Positions 1 to 6,248 are shown, counted from the first letter of the stretch. The stretch: DNA of 6,389 nucleotides from an uncultured Lachnospiraceae bacterium (GCA_947175305.1 CAMWMO010000104.1:1-6389), one strand, 5' to 3'. The notes: generated from the letters alone by a model not told the origin. Made by a program: numbers and translations.

Positions 1-1672
1 ACTGCTGCAGCAGCTCCGCAAGGGCTTCCTCCGCCGCGCTGCCTTTATAAGCAACCGTAACGGTAAAGCTTACCATCGGCTCGGTCTCCAGAATCTGACC
101 GTCCATCACCGCCCCGCTGTCCGTGATGCTGTCAACGATAACATCTCCCACCGTCTCAAACGTCCTGAACTGCTTTACCAGCATCGCGGCGTCCTCTTTG
201 TTCTCCACCGTCAGCGACATCGTCACACCCACATCCGTTGCATTGAAAGATTGTACATTCAGGGAAGACGGCATTTTTTCCTCCATCTCCTCAATGAATG
301 CAACCAGCTCCTCATTCGGCGTCACCGTGCTGTAATGGAAATAGCTTAATTTATTATAAGAATACAGCTGCTGCAGATATTGTTCATATATGGTCTCCGC
401 CTCCGCCAGCTCCTCTATCCTTGTATTCAACCTGTCATTTTCATCCGTAGCCTGCTTATAGCCAAAAAGGGAAACTCCCGCCAACGCAGCCGCGATCAAC
501 GTGCCGCCGGCAAACAGCAGGATGCACGCCGCCGTCATGCCGTTCTTGCTCGGCATCACTTCTATGGATCCCTTCTTTTCTTCCTTCTCACTTACAAATT
601 CGACCGGAGCCATCGCCGCTCCGATACAGGAAAGGTATCCTCCAAAAAGGCCGCCCTTGAAATACTTCTCTAGGTTAAGGCCCTGTACTTTCTTAATTGT
701 CTCGACCGGATAGCTGATCTCCCTGTGGAGCAGCTCTTCCATCCCCAGGAAATTGGCGCCGATACCGGTGATCAGGACTCTGTCGATCTGCGCATCGGAA
801 TTTCTTGAGGTATAATAGTCAACCACTCTTGCAATGCCTCCGATCATCGGCGCAAGAGCATCTGTCACATTACTTTTTGCAATCTTTTCCGGGGAAGCAG
901 AGGCTTCCGTCTCCTCTTCACTTTCCGCCATCATATCCAGATCAATGCAGGCATTGTTCTCAACCACATCCATCGCCTGCCTTGTGTTCCGGATATCTCC
1001 CCACACTTTACTGTTCATTACCGCCTGCAGCGCTTCTTCCACACCACGAGGCACATTTCTTGTCAGCACGATCTTCTGATCGTTCATGACCACTACCAGA
1101 GTAGACTGGCTGTCGATCTTGGCGATCAGATGGATTCCTTCCTCGCATTCCTTCTTTACCACCTGAAAGAGACTGTTGCCCACATAATCAAATGCCGCCA
1201 CCGTCATTTTCAGCGATTCCGCCAGACTGTAATAGCCGTCCAGTATCGCCTTCGGCACAGCGATCACAAGCAGCTTATACTGCTGCGATCCCTTTTCTCC
1301 CATCACTTCCTGAATGCTGTATGCCAGCGCATACTGGCTCAGATCCAACGGAAAATAGTCCGACGCATTTGCTCTGACCATATCGCCGATCCGATTTTGT
1401 TTCACAAAAGGAATCACGACTTCACGGGTAGCTATTTTGTTGGATGCGATAGAAAACACGATCTGCTTCGCCTTAATCTTGTTTTCCCTGATGGCGCCGC
1501 GCAACGACTCCAAATAATGCGAATCCGCCTCGATCACATCATCACTGTTAAAAACGCCCTGCAGCGTAGGCACAGTAAAGCTGCTGTACACTTTGGGCGC
1601 CTTTGCCTTATAATCCATTTCACAAACACTCGTTATTGAATATCCAACTTCGATACTGAGCACTCTACTCAT
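1..1672 (-). CDS. pilM: PilM-PilN fusion, T4P alignment subcomplex protein (3' end beyond window)
   Basis: The frame is open for 557 codons and runs off the left edge, so the stop codon is not seen. Residues 1 to about 360 look like PilM, the actin-like cytoplasmic T4P protein. A phosphate-1-like motif (LSIEVGYS, 5-12), a phosphate-2-like stretch (IAKIDSQST, 183-191) and an adenosine-like motif (ITGIGANFLGM, 301-311) are visible, all somewhat degenerate. A charged linker (about 360-378) leads to one hydrophobic segment (about 380-404), a likely coiled coil (about 405-440) and an alpha/beta region to 557 that resembles extracytoplasmic PilN. In most bacteria PilM and PilN are separate and PilM binds the N-terminal tail of PilN; here they are one chain, as in the C. 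difficile gene called pilMN. The start ATG follows AAGGAGGA at an 8-nt spacing. The gene lies 14 nt after pilD and is surely cotranscribed. PilO is the expected next gene. The PilM half is clear; the PilN half is assigned by topology and position. Confidence 0.88.
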   Translation of the reverse strand, partial: MSRVLSIEVGYSITSVCEMDYKAKAPKVYSSFTVPTLQGVFNSDDVIEADSHYLESLRGAIRENKIKAKQIVFSIASNKIATREVVIPFVKQNRIGDMVRANASDYFPLDLSQYALAYSIQEVMGEKGSQQYKLLVIAVPKAILDGYYSLAESLKMTVAAFDYVGNSLFQVVKKECEEGIHLIAKIDSQSTLVVVMNDQKIVLTRNVPRGVEEALQAVMNSKVWGDIRNTRQAMDVVENNACIDLDMMAESEEETEASASPEKIAKSNVTDALAPMIGGIARVVDYYTSRNSDAQIDRVLITGIGANFLGMEELLHREISYPVETIKKVQGLNLEKYFKGGLFGGYLSCIGAAMAPVEFVSEKEEKKGSIEVMPSKNGMTAACILLFAGGTLIAAALAGVSLFGYKQATDENDRLNTRIEELAEAETIYEQYLQQLYSYNKLSYFHYSTVTPNEELVAFIEEMEEKMPSSLNVQSFNATDVGVTMSLTVENKEDAAMLVKQFRTFETVGDVIVDSITDSGAVMDGQILETEPMVSFTVTVAYKGSAAEEALAELLQQ

Positions 1673-1680
1673 GAATCGAT

Positions 1681-1689
1681 TCCTCCTTA
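1681..1689 (-). promoter_or_regulatory. pilMN ribosome binding site overlapping the pilD stop codon
   Basis: The minus strand reads TAAGGAGGA. TAA is the pilD stop codon and AAGGAGGA is a near-perfect Shine-Dalgarno sequence 8 nt before the pilMN ATG. A ribosome terminating on pilD therefore sits on the pilMN initiation site, which suggests translational coupling. The site fixes the ATG at 1672 as the start. Confidence 0.85.
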
Positions 1690-2451
1690 AACACGCAATA
1701 AATCTATATACCAGTCAATGATCCGGTTTCCCCACAATGCCGCTATGAAAACGCCCATGGAAAGATAGGGCCCCATAGCCAGGACATGTGTCTCGCCGCT
1801 TATCTTCATACGGCACAAATGGATGACCGAACCCAGGATACATCCTGCCGCAAAAGCCAGAATGACCGCTTTCCATCCGAGTAAAAGGCCACAGACCGCC
1901 ATCAGCTTGATATCGCCGCCGCCGATCCCGCGCCCCTTCGTCACCAGATAGATCAAATAAAGAAAAACGCTGACACTAAAGAAACCGATCACATAATCAG
2001 ACCACCTGGTATAATCAGTCAGTAAGCGAACCAGCCCCAGTGCCAGTATAAATACATTGATCCCGATAGGGATCTCATATGTCCGGAAATCGATCACGCT
2101 GAGCACGATCAACGCAGAACACAGCAGCGCATAGAGTAGGGATTCTATGCTGACGCCGTACACCGCCCAGACAACACAGTACAGCACTCCGTTCAGCAGC
2201 TCGATGAGCGGATACTGAACGGAAAGCTGTTGTCTGCATTTGCGACACCTTCCTTTTAAGAACAGGTAGCTGAAAAGCGGTACCAGATCGTACCATTCCA
2301 GCTGATAGCCACAGCTCATACAATGGGAACGTATCTTCACAATATCTTCCTTCTTCGGAATCCGGTAGATACATACATTTAAGAAGCTGCCGATCACGAT
2401 CCCGAACAGGAACACGATTATGTATGATAGTATTGTGATTGTAGGGAACAT
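1687..2451 (-). CDS. pilD: Prepilin peptidase / N-methyltransferase (A24 family)
   Basis: This polytopic membrane aspartic protease cleaves the prepilin leader after glycine and normally methylates the new N-terminus. The 254 residues are a usual length. The N-terminal segment carries GSFLNVCIYRIP (21-32), the family's conserved opening motif. It is followed by the cytoplasmic zinc-type tetrad C44-x2-C47 and C69-x2-C72 of the methyltransferase-associated domain, so a bifunctional enzyme is likely. The two catalytic aspartates are D121 in VIDFRTYEIP and D180 in the GxGD-type motif GIGGGDIKLM. A conserved late motif, MGPYLSMG, lies at 226-233. About seven or eight hydrophobic segments are visible. 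The ATG follows AAAGGA at a 7-nt spacing. The gene lies 91 nt after the pilin gene, behind a strong hairpin, and directly before pilMN. Its likely substrates are the pilin encoded upstream and any minor pilins beyond the window. Confidence 0.96.
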   Translation of the reverse strand: MFPTITILSYIIVFLFGIVIGSFLNVCIYRIPKKEDIVKIRSHCMSCGYQLEWYDLVPLFSYLFLKGRCRKCRQQLSVQYPLIELLNGVLYCVVWAVYGVSIESLLYALLCSALIVLSVIDFRTYEIPIGINVFILALGLVRLLTDYTRWSDYVIGFFSVSVFLYLIYLVTKGRGIGGGDIKLMAVCGLLLGWKAVILAFAAGCILGSVIHLCRMKISGETHVLAMGPYLSMGVFIAALWGNRIIDWYIDLLRV

Positions 2452-2458
2452 AGTATCG

Positions 2459-2464
2459 TCCTTT
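2459..2464 (-). promoter_or_regulatory. pilD ribosome binding site
   Basis: AAAGGA on the minus strand lies 7 nt before the pilD ATG. It is weaker than the GGAGG-type sites of pilC and pilMN, which fits a lower need for the peptidase than for pilin. Confidence 0.6.
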
Positions 2465-2484
2465 GTGCCGGGTTATCGTTTCTT

Positions 2485-2514
2485 CCCCGCCGCAGTCGAA
2501 TGACTGCGGCAGGG
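2485..2514 (-). promoter_or_regulatory. Strong hairpin between pilin gene and pilD
   Basis: A perfect 9-bp inverted repeat (2489-2497 and 2502-2510, GCCGCAGTC / GACTGCGGC) encloses a 4-nt ATTC loop. In minus-strand RNA it extends by one U-G wobble and three G-C pairs to 13 bp (outer limits 2485 and 2514). On the plus strand the wobble position becomes a C-A mismatch, so the structure is better in the pil transcript. It begins 29 nt after the pilin stop codon. The downstream sequence is GAAGAAACG with no U-run, so it is not a canonical intrinsic terminator. It more likely protects the 3' end of a processed pilin mRNA or causes partial attenuation ahead of pilD. Confidence 0.75.
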
Positions 2515-2542
2515 TGGAAGGTTCTAAGTGGTTTCATAAATC

Positions 2543-3004
2543 TTAGGGTGTAGTCTTAATAGTACCGGAAACTTCAACATCGCCACCGTTGTTTACTACA
2601 GTCCAGATCTTTGCAGTGCTATCATATTTCAAGATAATATTCAGATTTGCATCCGTATAAGCAGTAGACTGAAGCGTGCCGCCTGCAGCAGCAGTCGCAT
2701 CAAGCATGCCCTGATTTTCAAGCAATGTTGCCAAATCAGTACTAACTGCGATTGCGGTAGCACCGGTTCCACTCGTTAATGTATAAGACGCACCAGTAGA
2801 AGCTAATGTAATCTCCGGATCAGCTGCGATAACCTGCATCGCGTTGATGTACTCAACGATCGTGCTCTGGTCAGAAGCCACTCTGGACTTCTCCACATAT
2901 TTCAGGTACTGAGGCGCCAGTACTGCGATCAGAACTACCATGATCGCGATAACGATGATAAGCTCTACCAATGAAAAACCTTTGTTGTTCATCTCTTTTT
3001 TCAT
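2543..3004 (-). CDS. pilA: Type IV prepilin, probable major pilin
   Basis: This is the likely structural subunit of the pilus fibre. The 153-residue precursor has a short leader of nine residues, MKKEMNNKG, cut by prepilin peptidase between G9 and F10. The mature N-terminus begins FSLVELIIVIAIMVVLIAVL, with phenylalanine at +1 and the conserved glutamate at +5 (E14), and continues as the usual hydrophobic helix to about residue 38. The mature protein is about 144 residues. The head domain (about 50-153) is rich in Ala, Thr, Gly and Ser and has no cysteine, so it cannot form the C-terminal disulphide loop of many Gram-negative pilins. The ATG at 3004 is preferred over the in-frame ATG at codon 5 because AAGGAG lies 7 nt upstream of the first. 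The gene sits between pilC and pilD and is flanked by hairpins on both sides, which suits a separately stabilised, abundant message. A pseudopilin or ComGC-like role is less likely in this context. Confidence 0.93.
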   Translation of the reverse strand: MKKEMNNKGFSLVELIIVIAIMVVLIAVLAPQYLKYVEKSRVASDQSTIVEYINAMQVIAADPEITLASTGASYTLTSGTGATAIAVSTDLATLLENQGMLDATAAAGGTLQSTAYTDANLNIILKYDSTAKIWTVVNNGGDVEVSGTIKTTP

Positions 3005-3011
3005 TTTCCCT

Positions 3012-3017
3012 CTCCTT
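3012..3017 (-). promoter_or_regulatory. Pilin gene ribosome binding site
   Basis: AAGGAG on the minus strand lies 7 nt before the pilin ATG, within a purine-rich stretch free of obvious pairing partners. It decides the start at codon 1 over the internal ATG at codon 5, which has only AAAAAAGAG before it. Confidence 0.8.
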
Positions 3018-3044
3018 TTCTTTTCTTATAAATTTGTTTTTATC

Positions 3045-3082
3045 TTAAACACGTCTACTCCCTACTGCGCAGACGCGTCTAA
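3045..3082 (-). promoter_or_regulatory. Hairpin in the pilC-pilin intergenic region
   Basis: On minus-strand RNA, TTAGACGCGTCT (3082-3071) can pair over 12 positions with AGACGTGTTTAA (3056-3045) across a 14-nt loop, using two G-U wobbles. On the plus strand both wobble positions become A-C mismatches, so the fold is strand-specific. It starts 15 nt after the pilC stop codon and ends 40 nt before the pilin ATG, leaving the ribosome site free. No U-run follows. It may define the 5' end of a processed pilin transcript or reduce read-through from pilC. The first arm also contains the 10-nt self-palindrome AGACGCGTCT. Confidence 0.6.
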
Positions 3083-3097
3083 TTCATGATGGATCAC

Positions 3098-4309
3098 TTA
3101 GATGCTGTCGAGTGCGTCGTACATCGATACCATCGGCGCCATAACAGCCGCTATCATAATGCCGACGATGCCTGCCAGCACGATGATGATCATGGGTTCC
3201 ATCGCCGCCATCAGGGACTGCACCGCAAGCTCCACTTCCTCTTCATAATAATCCGCCAGCTTGTTCAGCATTTCTTCTGTGGATCCGGCTTCCTCTCCGA
3301 TATGCATCATATGATATACCATCGGCGGGAAGAGTCCGCAGGTCTCCACGGGCTGGGACAGCGGCACACCGGCCATAACCTGTTCCACCGCATCCTTCAG
3401 CGCTTCCTTAAACCAGACATTCGTCATCGTATCCGCCACAATGTCCACCGCTTCCACCAGCGGCACGCCGGCCGTCAGCAGGGTACTCAGAGTTCTCGAC
3501 ATCTGTGCCGACGCCGATTTCACGACCAGATTCTTCACTGCCGGAATCTTAAGCTGCACCTGACCGAACAGGTGCTTGCCCGTGTATGTCTTGGCAAACA
3601 GCCTGAGACCTACGATGGCCGCTATGATGAGCGGCACCAGGATATACCACTTCGCCTGCATAAAATCGCTGACCGCTATTACCGCCAGCGTAATGCCCGG
3701 CAGCTCCGTCCCCAGCTGTTCAAACATATCTATGTAGGAAGGAATGACCTTCACCAGCATGACGATCACGACGATAATGGCTACGATGATCACGACAATC
3801 GGGTAGATCATCGCCTTTTTCACAAGAGCCTTAGTCTTGGCGGAACGCTCGAACTGGAGCGCCATACGCTCCATAGCGACCTCCAGACTACCGGAAGCTT
3901 CGCCGGCCCTCACCATCTGTACCAACAGCTCCGGGAACACATCCAGGTGCTGCGCAAGAGAATCTGCAAAGGTCTCACCCTTTTCCACATCCGCCTTAAC
4001 CGCATAGAGCGCTTTCTGCAGCCGCACGTTCTCCGTCTGCTCCGCCAGCATGTTCAGGGTCGCAATGATCGTGACGCCCGCACGGGTGATACTGGCAAAC
4101 TGCCGACAGAACACCGACAGATCTCTCGACGTCGGCTTCTTACCGCCGATGCTGATATCCTTCGTCAGCGCGTTCTGCGCCGACACGTTCAGAACGGTCA
4201 TGCCCTGTCCTTTTAACTCCCGGACGAGCTTCTCCTCTGTGTCGGCTTCCTTACTGCCCTTTATCTCTTTTCCGTTCTTATCAATGGCTACAAATCCCCA
4301 GGTCGCCAT
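3098..4309 (-). CDS. pilC: T4P inner-membrane platform protein PilC (GspF family)
   Basis: PilC is the membrane platform that couples ATPase motion to pilin insertion. The 403-residue length is typical. Two GspF-type helical domains are seen, at about 65-189 and 267-390. Each ends with the family's signature-like stretch: GEASGSLEVAMERMA (136-150) in the first and GEEAGSTEEMLNKLADYYE (338-356) in the second. The hydrophobic segments are about 167-189, 219-239 and 371-393, as expected for this family. The N-terminal 60 residues (WGFVAIDKNGKEIKG) form the usual small cytoplasmic entry domain. The ATG follows GGAGGT at a 5-nt spacing. The gene lies 164 nt after pilB with its own candidate promoter in between, and 93 nt before the pilin gene. 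A GspF of a secretion system is the alternative, but the PilM-PilN gene favours T4P. Confidence 0.96.
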   Translation of the reverse strand: MATWGFVAIDKNGKEIKGSKEADTEEKLVRELKGQGMTVLNVSAQNALTKDISIGGKKPTSRDLSVFCRQFASITRAGVTIIATLNMLAEQTENVRLQKALYAVKADVEKGETFADSLAQHLDVFPELLVQMVRAGEASGSLEVAMERMALQFERSAKTKALVKKAMIYPIVVIIVAIIVVIVMLVKVIPSYIDMFEQLGTELPGITLAVIAVSDFMQAKWYILVPLIIAAIVGLRLFAKTYTGKHLFGQVQLKIPAVKNLVVKSASAQMSRTLSTLLTAGVPLVEAVDIVADTMTNVWFKEALKDAVEQVMAGVPLSQPVETCGLFPPMVYHMMHIGEEAGSTEEMLNKLADYYEEEVELAVQSLMAAMEPMIIIVLAGIVGIMIAAVMAPMVSMYDALDSI

Positions 4310-4314
4310 AACGG

Positions 4315-4320
4315 ACCTCC
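4315..4320 (-). promoter_or_regulatory. pilC ribosome binding site
   Basis: GGAGGT on the minus strand lies 5 nt before the pilC ATG. A second GGAGGT at 4338-4343 has no start codon at a workable distance: the first ATG after it is 15 nt away and opens a 13-codon frame overlapping the pilC start. Confidence 0.8.
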
Positions 4321-4377
4321 ATTATCTCTTATTCTTTACCTCCTATATCGGAGACAAAACAACTCTTTAACAGTACT

Positions 4378-4408
4378 ATTATACTACTCTCAGGCGCTTT
4401 TTGCACAA
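4378..4408 (-). promoter_or_regulatory. Candidate internal promoter for pilC-pilA-pilD-pilMN
   Basis: A perfect TATAAT box (4378-4383) is preceded by a weak TTGTGC -35-like hexamer (4403-4408) at a 19-nt spacing, longer than the ideal 17. Transcription would begin near 4371, giving a leader of about 60 nt before pilC. A promoter here would let pilC and the pilin gene be expressed apart from pilB. The -10 box is convincing; the weak -35 suggests a need for an activator or a low basal rate. Confidence 0.55.
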
Positions 4409-4464
4409 AAATTTATTATTTCTACCTTTTTGGACAAAAACCCCTCTTTCTTTTTGTCTAAAAC
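4398..4464. repeat. Cluster of three TTTTTG-N-AAAA near-palindromes
   Basis: Three similar A/T-rich elements lie just upstream of the internal promoter. On the plus strand they are TTTTTGCACAAAAA (4398-4411), TTTTTGGACAAAAA (4427-4440) and TTTTTGTCTAAAAC (4451-4464). The first two have 6-bp arms TTTTTG/CAAAAA around two central bases. The first overlaps the -35 region. The second and third also form a longer inverted repeat, GACAAAAA / TTTTTGTC (4433-4440 and 4451-4458), with a 10-nt loop. They could be operators, a curved-DNA element or an A/T-rich RNA stem; the sequence does not decide. Confidence 0.45.
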
Positions 4465-4473
4465 TGACAAATA

Positions 4474-6168
4474 TCAGGAATCAAAGGACACCTTGATCAT
4501 CTCATTGATCGATGTGGTTCCATCCAGTACATACTTCGTGGCGCACATGCGAAGAGTATTCATGCCCTCTTCCAGCGCCTTTTCCTTGATCTCTTCCACG
4601 CCTCCCTGTTTGCTGATGATGCTTTTCAGCGGCTGCGTCACTTCCATGATCTCATAGACGCCGATCCTTCCCTTGAATCCGGTCTGATCGCACTGGGAAC
4701 ATCCGCAGGGGGTATAGATCGTAATATCTTCATCCGGCCCTTTGCCTAAAAGCTCCAGTTCGTCAGCGTCCGCTTTTTTCGGTTTCTTACATAACGGACA
4801 CAGGCGGCGCACCAGACGCTGAGCAATCACGCCGACCGTGGAGTCTGCGATCAGGTAAGGCTCAATGCCCATATCCTCCAGACGGGTGATCGTACTCGCC
4901 GCGGAGTTGGTGTGCAGTGTAGATACCACAAGGTGGCCTGTGATGGAAGCCTGCACCGCGATACTTGCCGTTTCCTGGTCACGGATCTCACCGATCATGA
5001 TGATATCCGGGTCCTGACGCAGAATAGAACGCAGGGCGCTTGCGAAGGTCAGTCCCGCTTTCACATTGACCTGCACCTGGTTGATACCGTCGATATTCGC
5101 CTCCACCGGGTCCTCTACCGTGATGATATTCACATCTTCTTTATTTAGTTCACTGAGCGCCGTATACAATGTAGTGGATTTACCGCTTCCGGTAGGTCCT
5201 GTTACCAGCAGGATACCGTGCGGGTTCATCAAGATATGGTCGAATTTCTTCATATCTTCATCGCCCAGACCAAGCTGCCTTTTCTCCCTGGTCAGCGCAT
5301 TCTTCGAGGTAAGTCTCATAACGATCTTCTCACCGTATACGGTGGGCAGGATCGATACACGAATATCATATTCCTGTCTGTCTACCACCTGCGTGATACG
5401 ACCATCCTGAGGCTTTCTTTTCTCGGAAATATCCATACCGCCTACGATCTTGATCCTGGCCACCATCGCCGGAAGCAGTCTGACGCTGTAGGTGGCTTTC
5501 TCATAGAGAGCGCCGTCGATACGGTACCGGATACGCACCTGCCGTTCCATCGGCTCGATATGGATATCTGAGGAACGCAGTCTGACCGCCTGCTCGATCA
5601 TGGATTTTACCAGCTGTACAATCGGGGAATTGTTTACATCCTCGCTGTACATATCCTCCTGCTCCGCCATCTGGCTCTCTTTTTCTCTGGTGTACTCTTC
5701 CAGCGCAGAATTCACTTCCGCCTGTCCATAGTAACGGTCGATCGCCAGCATGACGCTTCCGATGGTCGCCACCACAGGCTCCACCTGCAGGTTCGTGATG
5801 ATATTGATATCATCCATAGCCGCAATATCCATGGGATCCGCCATAGCTACCCTGAGTACGTTCACATCGCCGGGAGAATACTCGAAGGGCAGCGCTTTAT
5901 GCTTCTTTAAAACATTGGCGGGCACAAGCTCAAGAATATCCTTTTCGATCGTTACATTCTGCAGATCCACCATATCATAGTGGAACTGATTACTCAGCGC
6001 TCTGGCGATATTCTCCTCCGTAGCAAGTCCCTCGTCCACCAGAGTCTCACCCAGCTTGCGGCCGCTGCCTTTCTGCAGTTCCAATCCCTTCTGTAACGTT
6101 TCCTCCGTGATAACGCCGTTCGCTACGAGCACATCGCCCAAACGCATTTTTTTTCTGTTATATTCCAT
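4474..6168 (-). CDS. pilB: T4P extension ATPase PilB (GspE family) with MshEN cyclic di-GMP motif
   Basis: PilB is the hexameric cytoplasmic ATPase that drives pilus extension. The 564 residues are a standard length. The N-terminus carries two tandem 24-residue motifs of the MshEN type, at 9-32 (RLGDVL...G18...L25...L29..Q32) and 38-61 (KLGETL...G47...I54...L58..Q61), separated by exactly five residues. This is the arrangement known to bind cyclic di-GMP in MshE. The C-terminal ATPase shows Walker A GPTGSGKST (324-332), Asp box VEDPVE (351-356), Walker B IIMIGEIRD (389-397) and His box GHLVVSTLHTN (411-421). A zinc-binding module follows, with C457-x2-C460 and C490-x2-C493 plus an extra C488. 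This module and the gene's place before pilC separate it from the retraction ATPase PilT. The ATG follows AAAGGGG at 6 nt; Met8 lacks such a site. It is the first gene after the main promoter. Confidence 0.97.
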   Translation of the reverse strand: MEYNRKKMRLGDVLVANGVITEETLQKGLELQKGSGRKLGETLVDEGLATEENIARALSNQFHYDMVDLQNVTIEKDILELVPANVLKKHKALPFEYSPGDVNVLRVAMADPMDIAAMDDINIITNLQVEPVVATIGSVMLAIDRYYGQAEVNSALEEYTREKESQMAEQEDMYSEDVNNSPIVQLVKSMIEQAVRLRSSDIHIEPMERQVRIRYRIDGALYEKATYSVRLLPAMVARIKIVGGMDISEKRKPQDGRITQVVDRQEYDIRVSILPTVYGEKIVMRLTSKNALTREKRQLGLGDEDMKKFDHILMNPHGILLVTGPTGSGKSTTLYTALSELNKEDVNIITVEDPVEANIDGINQVQVNVKAGLTFASALRSILRQDPDIIMIGEIRDQETASIAVQASITGHLVVSTLHTNSAASTITRLEDMGIEPYLIADSTVGVIAQRLVRRLCPLCKKPKKADADELELLGKGPDEDITIYTPCGCSQCDQTGFKGRIGVYEIMEVTQPLKSIISKQGGVEEIKEKALEEGMNTLRMCATKYVLDGTTSINEMIKVSFDS

Positions 6169-6173
6169 CTTTA

Positions 6174-6181
6174 TCCCCTTT
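6174..6181 (-). promoter_or_regulatory. pilB ribosome binding site
   Basis: AAAGGGGA on the minus strand lies about 5 to 6 nt before the pilB ATG at 6168. It supports that ATG over the in-frame Met8 codon, which is preceded only by an A-run. Confidence 0.65.
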
Positions 6182-6219
6182 GTCCCACTCCAAAATTTCT
6201 ATGCACTATTCCTTATCTT

Positions 6220-6248
6220 ATTTTACCCCCAATTTATGCAAGGTGCAA
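6220..6248 (-). promoter_or_regulatory. Candidate sigmaA promoter for the pil operon
   Basis: TTGCAC (6243-6248) and TAAAAT (6220-6225) are spaced by exactly 17 nt on the minus strand, with the start expected near 6213 and a leader of about 45 nt before pilB. The -10 box matches 5 of 6 consensus bases; the -35 box matches only its TTG. A 7-nt tandem repeat, CTTGCAC-CTTGCAT (6236-6249), overlaps the -35 box and could be part of a regulator site. The leader is too short to hold a cyclic di-GMP riboswitch. Confidence 0.6.

Noticed and set aside
1130..1639. Plus-strand open frame of 169 codons
   Set aside because: It lies antisense to the PilM domain, which has clear family motifs and a strong ribosome site; the plus-strand product has no sensible features.
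2075..2374. Second minus-strand open frame inside pilD
   Set aside because: It is out of frame with the prepilin peptidase, whose catalytic aspartates and cysteine tetrad are intact; the alternative product has no domain.
2485..2514. Intrinsic terminator after the pilin gene
   Set aside because: The stem is strong, but it is followed by GAAGAAACG instead of a U-run, and pilD and pilMN follow closely on the same strand. It is kept as a hairpin only.
3025..3053. Promoter directly upstream of the pilin gene using TATAAG
   Set aside because: At a 17-nt spacing the -35 would be CGTGTT, with no resemblance to TTGACA, and no other spacing gives a good pair.
3086..4216. Plus-strand open frame of 376 codons
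   Set aside because: It lies antisense to pilC, is very rich in His, Arg and Gln, has no recognisable domain, and arises from the codon pattern of the real gene.
4474..6168. Retraction ATPase PilT or competence ATPase ComGA
   Set aside because: The MshEN N-terminal domain, full 564-residue length, C-terminal cysteine module and pil gene order point to PilB; PilT and ComGA are shorter and lack that N-terminal region.
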